DNA of 64,000 nucleotides from Diphasiastrum complanatum. Its lineage: Eukaryota > Streptophyta > Lycopodiopsida > Lycopodiales > Lycopodiaceae. A model generated the notes under the pieces. It was given only the letters and a program-made list of their open reading frames with translations. It was not told the DNA's origin and searched no databases. The stretch is from assembly GCA_029204225.1 (NCBI GenBank), contig CM055092.1, positions 70,216,252-70,280,251 on the forward strand. Direction: 5' to 3'. The translations under genes and the position numbers were made by a program. This document shows positions 23,701 through 36,200 of the stretch, piece after piece; within the stretch, counting starts at the first letter, position 1; the number at the start of each line of letters is the position of its first letter.

Positions 23701-26700
23701 GTGATTTTGGGTTTTTGCTACATGACCTTAATAATAGCAGATTGATAATAAAATGCTACAGCCTGTAAATTCTTTACAGTGGGCTGTAAACTTTTTAATG
23801 TTGGCCTTTTCCTACAAAGAGTAAGAAACCAATGTTAAGAAAAAAAATTTAAAAGTTGAAAGCTTTTCAAGTTAAAACTTCGAAAAAATTTTAAGCCTAA
23901 AAGCTTAATATACTTTCTTGCAATCTTGAATTGCAGAAAGGTAAAAGCTTTGTAATCATTGCTTTTAAAACCTTGTAAGCAATGAAGTTTTGAAAGCTTG
24001 ATTGAAAGAAGTCACAAAGCTTTTAAATGAAATTTGGAAGGTGCATAAGAAACAGAGCGGCTGCTCGCATGCTCCCATCCCTTCTTCTTCTTCATCACTT
24101 TGTACCTTGTACCTTTTACATGGTACAATGTTCCAAAGTCAAGAAAGAAAAGGTAAATATTAATGAAGATTGCAAAGTTTCTTTGAAAAAAAGCTTCTTA
24201 AATGGATGCTTCCCATCGCACGTGCGCAAGGCTTGTGCCCCGTCGAAAAGAAAGGTTGGGAAAGTAGTTGCTTACACTACCACTGGCCATTTATTTATAG
24301 TGATCGAATAGAACAATGCAGGTTGATAGAGATGGGAGTAAGTGGAGTTCAAGAATATACCTCCTAAAGCAAAATCTCTCCAACTGGACCAAGGAGGTAT
24401 GGCCCTTCCCTAGGCACAGGCTGAAGCTGCATTTCTCATACTGAAAATAGGACCACGGAAAAGCACTCCTAGGTAGATAGGATGAAACCCCCTCTAGAGG
24501 CTGACCAACAAAGATAAACTCCTTTCTTTGCACCTGCAATCCCCATCTAGTGCAAAAAGCATGTAAACTATCCAGATGTCTTTGAAGCCTCTCTCTAATC
24601 GATGATAATATAGCTACATCATCAACATATAATAATATGGCAATCAATACATCTCCAAAGCTACAACCCAAACTGCCACCACGGCCAATAAGCTCCTCAA
24701 GCTTATCAATGTATAACCCAAATCGAGTAGGTGAAAGGGAACAACCTTGTTTCACCTCTCAATGCTACTCAACAATGGATCTGAAATGCCTGACTCAAAC
24801 CCATGCTCCTACAACAACCCCACACTCTCTCATACAAAGCCATCGTTGTCAATATTGTATATGTGGAAAAGCCCAAGTCCCACAACCTCTGAATAAGCAA
24901 GGGTCATGGGACTAAGTCAAAGGCTTTCTTGAAAATTCAAAATAGCAATAAATTTCTCTCATCTATACTTGGCCTGCTCAATGACGGAACAAAGTGTAAT
25001 GATGTGATCAGTAGTGGAGTAGTGTAATGATGTGATCAGTAGTGGAGTAGTGAGCTCTGACCCCGCCTGACCCATAGCATAAAATCGCGAGGTCTCTACC
25101 CATAGCGTTTTGCGACGACATGCCCAACCATGACGGTGCAGTAATCATCAAATTTCATGGGATCACCACTCTTATGGATGGGATGGAAGATATTGGGGCA
25201 CCAAGGAGGAAAACCAGTAATGATTGCATGGTTCAGGAGATCAGCAAGTATGGATGCAAGTGTGTTAGGAGCATGGATAAGGATTTCAGATTCCAGGTCC
25301 TCAACATCACGTGCACGATGTGTTCTCATTAACGTGCATATGCAAAGAACCAAACCCAAGTTTTGAATGAGAATTTAGCAAAGCTGTTTGAAAATCGTAG
25401 AAAAAGAACAGAACCAAGAATGATAGATAGCAACAACAAACCAGCATTAATGTGACATTTAACAATTAGTTGAAGGCCTTGAAAAATATCAAAAATTAAT
25501 AGATTATTTTGAATCATTTGTGTTTATGTCCAACTTGATGAGGTTTATAAAGAGTTGATAATTCTACTACAATACTCTTCAACTTATACTTCAAACAATG
25601 ACAAAAACACACAGAATTCAAAACCCAATGGTGTCATACAATCTAATTAAATCTGGCCTTTTTCATGCAGCAGTTTCCCACCTCTTATTCAAAAATGATC
25701 TAGGATCAAAAGGCTTTTTAAATTCCGAAAAAGACTAGCAGTGCGGATATGTTTTGAAAAGACGCCATGCAAGATGTCTACAAGGAGATATCAAAAACTC
25801 TCCTGCCAAATTATCAGGATATGTTTGCCAAACCATTCACATTTTATACTAAGCAAACACAGCGTGCCCTTCCCAATGAAGCTATGGTACCGTTGTTGTG
25901 TAACTGTTGAGATCAAGCCCAGATGCCAATGCTCCATGTGCGTAGGGAACGTGGTATCCACCATCCAAGTAGTTGTCGCAGTACACCTATCATGTGTAAA
26001 CACAGTTTTTTTTTTTAATGAAGCCCCTTTCGAGATTCATATCAAACAAACCATATATCCCCAAACTAAATAGGTTTCAGCTGCGTCTAATACATATAAG
26101 TCGAAAATAAGCTTTGTAATAATGGACATCTGGGCTTCTTATAATGATGCTCCTACAACTTTACAGAAAATTCGAGTTTGAGAAACATCAAGATAAAGTT
26201 TGTCCATTCACAAGAAGAAAAATTAGAAAAAAACCTTCCAGTTACAATTAAGAATATAGTCTTGCCGTTTCACATGACGTAAAGATGCAGTGATTCCAGC
26301 CTTAATCAGTAACGAGGATGCCGAACCAAGCCACTCATTTTCTACTCCACTTGACTTTGTCACTTTACTTTGCAAGTTAATCACAACAAATGGTCCCCAC
26401 AGAGAGACGGGAATTGGAAGCAGGCCAAAATCCTGTGGAAAATTTGATTCAATCTACAATGTCTAAGAGCAGTTCAGTTTCAAATAACAATGGTTGTGTC
26501 CGCAGCCAGTCATATGCATAAATAACCCTTACAATTTCACGGCTCCAAATGTCAATACAACAAACTTAAAAGGCTCACACGGGCCGAAAAATTCTTGATT
26601 CCTCCTAGGCGTGTCGCTTTCTGAAGCTTCCCATCCAGACTGTACGTCCAACCCTGTTCAGTTGGAACATTCTCAAAAGTAGTCATGTGCGTAACATTGC

Positions 26701-29700
26701 AATTTCCAGCAGTGCACCTAATACTTTACGATGACTACATTAAACAGTGAATCCATCTTGTGGCATATAGTGGGCTACATTCATTGATATTTTCGGACAA
26801 ATAAAGAATGTACAATAGCACATGGAGTCAACAATGTGAGAAATTTCATCTGCATCACATATGTAAGTAGAAGAGGTAGCATAAAACTTTTAAGCAATCT
26901 ACAAAAGATGGCCTACATGGTATGGGCACACAAAAGAAGCAGAGCGGCCGAAACCTGAAGCAACTGGCGCAGCATGATGACGACATACATTGTGGAAGGC
27001 ATGTAGTTCACCATCCTTGTCCTTGCAAACTAAGTATCGTACACTTCCCAAACTGTTTCAGAAATCACTGTAAAAACATTTAGTTCCTGGCTCAACGTTA
27101 ATACATCCTACAGTAGAAAGAAAGGAATAGAGCAAACTTCTTAAGAGGAGGCATTTAAATTCTCAACTGCTACTAAAAAAAGCCCAACAGTTGACCTCAT
27201 ACTTTGAGCGCCTGAGTGCATGCATACACGCACTCTCAAAAAGGCATGGACTAAGGTTTGTATCAACATAAAAGACAATGCATAAGTATCTTAATCCACA
27301 TGATTGAAAGTTAAGCATATGAAGTGCATTATCCTCTAGTTCAAGACAACTCAAATGGCATTTCAGTTTTTAGTCAAGGAATGTAGGCGATCTGACACCC
27401 TCAGATAGGTTATCAGTCTGCAAGGGTGAAAAGCAATCCTTGATCAAGTGATTCAATGAGTTCAAAACATGTCCTTACATCTGGTATTCATCAAAACAAG
27501 CAGTCATAGAGCAAAGTGGATTCCTAAAGTGAATTTCATAAAACATGGCACCAATTTCATTGTCTATGTGTCTTCCCAACCCACAACTTGAGCAAAGATA
27601 AAAAGAATCACTAGAAAATTTCAGAAGATAAGAATGAACCAGAAATTAGCGGAAAAAATAAACTGGGTGTATACCAACATAGCTCAGCATCTAATAATTT
27701 ATGCAAATCTCAAGCATCACATAATCAACCAGGCAAGGAAAGAGAAAAGTGAATGTCTCCTGGCTCTTCATGAATAAGATTTGCAGGCAAAAGCATTTAT
27801 CAACACATTCACAGCATGCCATTAAGAACACATGAACTTCGTGTTAACTATGATTAGACTGATCGTTCTCCAATTTCCATCGATAGGCTACCTCTGCCTT
27901 CTACAAAGGAACCCCGTTAGGGAGGCTTTCACGAGCCTCTTGGAAAGCTCTTCGACGTTCTTCCACCTGGATAAAGGTAAGGTCATCATCTATGATCCAA
28001 GTAGATTTTGCGCAAAAGTTAGCTCAAGAAGAACTAGAAGTCCACCAGGAGCCGCTATTTTGTTCTGGATTTGAAGAATCTAACGATGTACTCCATGTTG
28101 GAGCCGCTTGGGAAAGTGAACAAAAGAATATCACTCTGCCGATACAACATAGACAATTTTCTAAAGAAGCAACTGTGATAGATGGCGATTCGGGAGTTAA
28201 CCTAATTTTTACAAAGCTAGGTACAAATGGGGCCTTACAAAGATCAAGCCTGCTACTTTTGCTATTAAGCTAGCGGATCAAACGACAGTTCGTCCACGAG
28301 GAAATGGTGGAAGATATACCTGTCAGGATTGCAGGAGTACAGTTCGTCATTACTTTCGTCGTGATCGACTTCCCAGAAGCACCAAATGTCTACCGAGTTC
28401 TATTACGACGTCCATGGTTACGAGTTGCGCAAGTAATTCATAACTGGGGTACCGGAAAAATCACTTTTGAAAATCGTGAACGTGCAGTTAAAGTTGATCC
28501 TACAACTTGGACTATCAAACCAGTGGTTCAAAAAGCAGATGACGATTCATCAACAACGAATCACACTTGTGATCGACCAGAGAAAAAATTGGGAGTTCAC
28601 TACGATTCTCAAACGGATACTGTCAATTGGAATGAAGCTCTTGCAACAATTGATTGTACAGCAGGATATATGTGTCAACAAGATATTCAATCAGAGTTGA
28701 GCGAGATTTCCTTATTAGATTGAACTTTGGATACACCAATCACGTTTCCACTAAATGTGCTGAATGTAGCCTGGATATCAACAGAACCTATACCAGATCC
28801 AATTGAGGATGATCTCATACCAGTGAGCCATGCCTTAACCTATGATGGCAATGCAGAACTTACGGATGAACAGATTCTACATCATATGGATCCGACCAGA
28901 TTTGGAGTCCGTAATGTTCCTGATGAACCAACAATCAAACCACCCAAAGCAGTTATATTGAAGGGAGGCAGGATCACAGGTTCGATAACGAAGAAACAAG
29001 CTAAGCAACATTATAATACGGTCCTGAAATGGGAAAATCCCCCTCAAAAGATCGATTCAAAGAAAGTGCCACCCTTATTGGATAAAGGCAAAGGAAAAGT
29101 CAAGAATGATCCTTCAAGCTAGATTTCCAGCAAGACATCATCGTCTAGGAAGTCTTCACCTGTGAAGAAAGATTTATCATCCCGAAAGTCATCACCTCCA
29201 CGATCAATTCCTGCTAAGAAGGCTAAACGAAGATCCAAGACAAGTCCTTTCGAAAAAGAACAGGCAAATGTAGTCCAACATGATATGCCAGAGCATTTTA
29301 AACGTTATACACTGGATGATGTGGTTATTATGTTATCTAAAGCACATCGTGAACCTGAAGAACACATGCCGGAATCTAGAGAGGTTTACGATGGCCCAAC
29401 TAGGACGCAGCCAATGAATCTTGCTGAACCAGGAGAACCGGAAAAGATTGTGGGATCACAACTTACTCCTGAACAATATCAACCACTCCGTTTGTTACTT
29501 ATTAAGTATGAAGATTGCTTTGCATGGACTTATCAAGATCTGAAGGGTATTCCGACATCAGTGATTGAACATACCATACCTTTAGTACCTGATGCAGTAC
29601 CAAAGGTTACAAATTTCTATCGCTATAATCCTAATGTGGCAGATCTGATAAAGAAAGAACTTCAGAGATTGCTTGACGCCAAGTTCATTTATGAGATCGA

Positions 29701-31797
29701 GCATACAGAATGGATTTCACCGACTGTCATTGTTCCTAAGAAAAATGGGAAATTGCGAATCTGTGTGAATCTCAAAGCATTGAATAAAGTGACACAGAAG
29801 GATCACTTTCCGTTACCTTTTACTGAAAGCATTTTGGATCGCCTTGCTGGAGCGGAAGCTTATAGTTTCCTGGATGGATTTAGTGGTTATAACCAGGTTA
29901 AGATTGCACCTGCCGATCGCCACAAAACTGCTTTTGCAACAGAATGGGGCACCTATGCTTAAAAAGTAATGTCGTTTGGACTCTGTAATGCACCAAGTTC
30001 ATTCCAAAGAGTAATGCAATTTGCTTTTAAAGATTATCTGCAGAAATTCCTTGAAATTTACTTGGACGACTTGGGAGTTCATAGTACAGATACAGACCAT
30101 CTGGATCAATTGGAAAAAGTATTTGAAAGATGCCGCAAATATCAGATTTCTCTAAATCCAGAAAAATGCCAGATATGGGTTTCGCACGGAGTTGTGCTTG
30201 GACATGTGATATCAAGACATGGTATTGCCACCGATTATTCTAAGATCAAAGTTATTGTGGAATTGCCACCGCCAGCAACAATTCGAGGAGTTTATGTGTT
30301 TATGGGTCATGCGAACTACTATCGAATTTTTATTATCTTCTTTGCGGATTTAGCACGACCTATATACAAACTAACTATTGTTCCTATTTGGACAGTAGAG
30401 GCGTTAGAAGCCTTTGAAAAGTTTAAAAAAGCATTATCTTCAGCACGAATACTGCGTTCTCCAGATTGGACATTAGAGTTTCATGTTCATACGGATGCCT
30501 CAAAATACGCCATTGGATCAGTTTTGACGCAGCCAGGTGACTCTAAGAAGGATTATCCCATACGATTTGCAAGCAGACAGCTTACAGATCCAGAGAAGAA
30601 TTATTCAACAACAGAACGTGAAGCACTAGCCATGATTTTTTCTGTTCGAAAATTTCATCACTACCTCATGGAAACGCACTTTGCATTTTATACGGATCAT
30701 CAACCGTTACTTTACTTGGTAAACAAGACGTGTAATACTGGACGTATTACAAAATGGCTATTATTATTGACTGAATTTGACTTTCGAATTGTGGTTAGAA
30801 AGAGAAAGCAACATTATCTAGCCGATCACGTTTCGCGAATTGAATCCTCACCAGTTAATACTGAAGTGGATGATGAACTGCCAGATGCTGCGTTGTTCTA
30901 TGTTGAAGCAGTAGCTAAGTGGGCGGCAGATATTGTTGAGTACCTGATGCTAGGACAACCGAATGACTCTTTGACAAAAGTACAGAAGAGACAATTGATT
31001 CATAAGGCTCAACCTTATCAATTAATTGCAGGACAATTGTACCGTCGTGGATCAGATAATATTTTACGAAGATGTGTTTTACCGCATGAAGTACCAAATT
31101 TAATCATGTTTTCACATGATGGCATGGGTGGAGGACACTTCTCTACAGATATTACTGTTTGCAAACTTTTGCAATCCGGTTATCGCAAGCACCGTTTGAA
31201 AAATGGGGACTGGATTATGTTGGTCCTATTCATCCTGCCGCGCAAGGATCTCAGGCCCGATACATTATTGTCGCAACTGATTATATGACCAAGTGGGTTG
31301 AAGCCAAAGCTGTCAAAGTGGCTGATGCGAAATCTACAGCCAAGTTTCTATATGAAAATATTATAATCAGATTTGGATGTCTGATCGAAATTGTCAGTGA
31401 CCGGGGTACACACTTTGTTAATCAAACAATAAAGTGTTTACTGGAAGATTTTTTCGTTATACACAGATTTAGTACTCTCTATTATCCCAGGGGGAATGGC
31501 CAAGCTAAATCTTCCAATAAGATTCTCTGCACCATTATGACAAAGACAGTTGAAGCAAGTCGGTCCGATTGGGAACATAAACTGTATGCAGCATTATGGG
31601 CATTCAGAACCGCTTACAAAAATGCCGGCAAAACTTTCACTGTTTGTCGGCAAAAATGTCACGCTCTACCCGCAAAAAACGTCACCCATTCGCAAAGGAA
31701 AAAGCTAAAAAACATTTTTAAAAAATGGTTAAAAAAACAACACATACAAGCCTCTTTTTTTTTTTTGACACACATTTCAAATTTTATTTCCCCCCCG

Positions 31798-31854
<57 letters not shown>

Positions 31855-33024
31855 GGGTCTCTCTCTCTCAATCAGGAAGGTGTGTGAGAGAGAATTCATG
31901 TTCAGGAGCCTAGGAGTGTGCCATCGAAGAAGGGAGTTGCTCACCGTGCTCGATCCTCTGATCTACGCAAGCATCCCCAGGTCGTGGACACAGACAACGG
32001 CTGGTGCTGCATTGCCCGGCCTAGAGCAACCTCTTCTCCCCCGTCCAGAAGAACTTTGCTGCATTTGTCCTGTGGTGGGGAGGATCACCGTGCGGCACAG
32101 AATGTAGGTCGGGCGCGCCGAATCGATATTAGACAGAAAAGTCGAAAACTAGGCGATATCGGATGGGCGCGCAGGAGTCCGAAACAGGAATATCATGATT
32201 GGGTCGGGCGCGTTGAACTGATATTGAAAAACGGACTCATGTGTGCCCATCCGATATCGCCTAGTTTTCGACTTTTTTGTCTGATATCGGTTCGACGTGC
32301 CCGACCTACATTGTGTAGCTGCTGACTTTCTACGTGCGCGCTGATTCGATACTGGGTTTGCGAATGGCCTCTGGTACTAAATAAAAACTAAATGAAATAT
32401 TCTAATTTTCAGAGGGGATATTCTAGATTCTCCCTTTGGCGTGGAGGCAGCCGCTTCTAATCTACAAAGATTTCAAAGTGTGTGATCGTCCAAAAAACAA
32501 AGATCAGTATGGGAAAAGTATGAAGACTCGGATTCGATCCAAAAATTTAACACAACGAACAATGGCCTATACTCACCTGCACATTGATCTGCTATCGACT
32601 GCCGACTTTCATACTCGGGTTATCGGTTCGGTGCGCGCCTCCTATATTGCCTCACTGCTCATCTGTACACATGTGCGCTAATCCGATACTAGGAAATCGC
32701 ATGGCCCGCACCAAACAAACTGCTCGTCCTCATCCTGGCCCGCATCAATGGTTCCTCTTGGTCTCTGATTGCGTGGGCTTTCTTATGCTATGTTTAACTG
32801 ATAAATTTCAAGCATTGTTTAGTTCAATTCAATGGGATGATGGCAGGTGATCAGACATCGGACTCTGCTATCAGAATCTGTGTGGATTCGGTGCGGATCG
32901 CAACTGGCAAACTATCGGACTCTGCTATCAGAATCTGCTATCAAACCTTCTCTCTCTCTCTCTATTGATGATCTCAAGAAAGAAGTTGCAGCTATCAAAA
33001 TCGAAGCTTCCTCTCACTAAATTC

Positions 33025-33076
<52 letters not shown>

Positions 33077-33191
33077 TCATAAGCAGGTTCTTTCTCTGGG
33101 AATGAAGTAGTTGGCGGCAGTAGCTTTCTTCATCGCTCTCTCACACACACATAGCTTTCACATATACTTCTCTTCATCGCTCTCGCTCTCG

Positions 33192-33223
<32 letters not shown>

Positions 33224-36200
33224 GGTTCATCAGCAGGTTCTTTCTCTGGGAATGAAGCAGTTGGCGGCAGTGGGGGTGAGGTTGGCTCCTGCCTCCTAGC
33301 CAAACCTAATAGTACATCAAGAAAACTGGAGCTCAGACCAGAGAATGTGTTCTCCTCTCCCGGAATTGCAGTCTCGAACATTCCCTTTCTAAGCACAGCT
33401 CGTCTCACAATTCGAATAAATTCAAAGAATAAGAAGAATGGGAGGCATATAAATACAGAGAATGCGTTCTCTTCTCTCCCGGAATTGAAGTCTCGAACAT
33501 TCCCTTTCTAAGCACAGCGAACATTCTCTTTCTAAGCACAGCCCGTCTCACAATTCAAATAAATTTGAAGAATAAGAAGAATGGGAGCAATATAAATAAA
33601 TAAATACGCATGCAAACCGCACATAGATTATGAAGCACTTGAATAAAAGATTGCAACCAACATAACGTTATCCATCGTTCCCACTGAAATCGAGGTTGAA
33701 CTGGGAAAAAGAATTACAAGTTTAGGGGGTGACGTCATAAATAAATGATTTGGAAAGAGGGAGGCTGATAATTTGGGTTGGACCTTGGCTTAATTCTCTA
33801 AAGGAATTCTATTGTGTGATAACCTCAATTAAATGAACTTTCCTACAAATCCGTTGAAAAATACAAGTTGGCATCATAATCCACAAAATGCTCCTATAGA
33901 TTCTCTTCTTGGCAATCTTTGGTTACATATTTGATTATGTGGGATTTGCTTTAGGCAAAAAATGTTGTGGTTTACTAAGACATTACACCATAAATAGTAG
34001 TGAGCCCAATATTTCTCTTTGTTCAAGATCGTTCTGAGTTTGGAAATGCCATTGGATTCTCATAGTAAAGTGGTGACCCGTATTCCTTGCCGTTGGGATT
34101 ATAAATTTTTGATAAAAGCAGGATCTTATAATCTCTCTCACATATGCATCACACTAGCAAAAGGGCTGCATACTAAATTAGAAATAGTAATTATTGAGAA
34201 AAATACCCACTTATTGCATTACATTATTGATGGACCTTGCTTAAAAATAACTGCAACCAATTGCTACACCTCAAACTAGCCAAGAAATCATAACCAATAT
34301 CCTAACACTATTATGTGTCGATAATCATGTGACGCTCTACAATTCAAATCATAGTTGCAGCGAATCTCGATTCGCTGGGTCTGCGATTCGCGGGTCACGA
34401 TTCTGCGAATTACGATTCGCGACCCAGAATCGCAAAAAAAAAAAAAAAAAAATTTTTTTTTTTTTGGAAAAATAGCTTATTGCTGAAATTTTTTTAGGGG
34501 ATCAATGGTCAAACCAGCTTTTGCCTCTCAAAAGTGCAGTAGATGAGGCACAAACAGATCTTATTTTCAGTAGCTATCCGGTTGTCATTTGCTCTGGTTT
34601 TCAGTAAATGTTAATGCTACAGTTTGGACTATCAACTGTATGGATGATGATCACTTTTGCAATTGGTTCACTGGAGATGTGAGTGCAATGTACATACAGT
34701 TGGGGGCATAAATATTGGGCCCTTCTCGGCGCGCATTTGGACCCCATTTTTATCTACAGGGGGGCGGTGGCATTTTTATCTATAGTGTCTATATAGCAAG
34801 AAGCTCTAGGGGGTTCGGGGGACAGTAGCCCCCTGGGAAACAGGGGGTTCGGGGGGCGGTAGCCCCCTGGGAAACAGGGGGTTCGGGGGGAACGCCCCCC
34901 AACGGCGGGGTCCGGGGGCTGCCGGTAGACCCCGGCCCCGACGGTAAGGCCTTTTCATGATTTGGCCTTCCAACTCCCCGAGTGAAAACACACTTTTTGG
35001 TGTTTCGCACCCGAAATAGTCGGCAAACTACACAATCATAATCCCCTCGATCAGAGCTTTCATCTGATACCCATATTGCCTAAAAAAATTTCAAAAAAAA
35101 AAAAAATCGATTCTACACGATTCTGGGAAAATTCCGAATCGCGAATCGGAATCGCGATTCGGGAATGGCGCTACAACTATGATTCAAATATTGTTGTGAA
35201 ATATTTTTGTACCAAACAATACACATGAATAATGTTACATTTGATAAATCATTATTGACTATTTGATTTGGTTGGTATAGAGACTAAGTGTAGGGTTTAG
35301 TTAGGTGGTTTGTTGCCATTGGATAGGCCTTCCTTTTCACAGATTTACTTCATGGATGGTGATGATTTGCAGGCGGATCAGAGATTATCTCTGAACCTCG
35401 AGCTTAGGCATGATGTTCTCTCTGTCTTGCACAGCATGATGGTGGATGTAAGTCCATTTGTGCAACGTTTTAAGAATGTTGCGCAGACCTGATATGATTA
35501 TGGCGGGGGTTGTAGAGGGTGGTGGTCAGACATCAGGACGGGTGGATGAGATGGAGCCATTTCTTAATGCTCGATACTCCTCAGCCAGTGAGTCATGTTG
35601 GCGATTGTTGGGGCTTTCTATTGGTGCTCATAAGCCCGTGGTGACCCGGTTGGCAGTTCATCTCCCTGGACAAGAATTGGTGTACTTCAGTGAGGGAGTG
35701 GATTTACAAGAGATCGTAGATGGGCGTTCAGGTACCACGTTGACAGCATTCTTTAAGCTGAACACAGAACATTGTGTATTCAGAAGTGTTGTAGTAATAA
35801 GTTTGAAGTGATGTCTATGGTTTATGGTTTCGAGATGCAAGGTACAGTTAGAGTTAGAATTGGAGGTAGACTTAGCATTTGGGAAGTAGGGTAGAATTGA
35901 AGTTAGATTTGGAGTTAGACTTAGCATTTGGGATGTAGGGTAGAGTTAGAGTTAGAGTTAGAGTTAGATTTGGAGGTGGACTTAGCATTTGGGATGTAGG
36001 GTAGAGTTGAGTTTGATTTGGAGTTAGACTTAGCATTTGGGATGTAGGGTAGAGTTAGAGTTAGATTTAGATTTGGAGAGAAAAATTTGTCAATTTTGTA
36101 CACGGAGAAGGCTGTGTAGAAAGAGGTTCTTTGATATAGTTATGGAAGGCCGTTGAGCGTCACTTGGTTCAGGATTACGTTCACCAATTCAAGGTTTTGG

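Noticed and set aside
35940-36070. Interstitial plant telomere repeat (TTTAGGG)
   Set aside because: The repeat contains GGGTAGAGTTAGAGTT words but not tandem TTTAGGG; it is a minisatellite of 49-60 bp.
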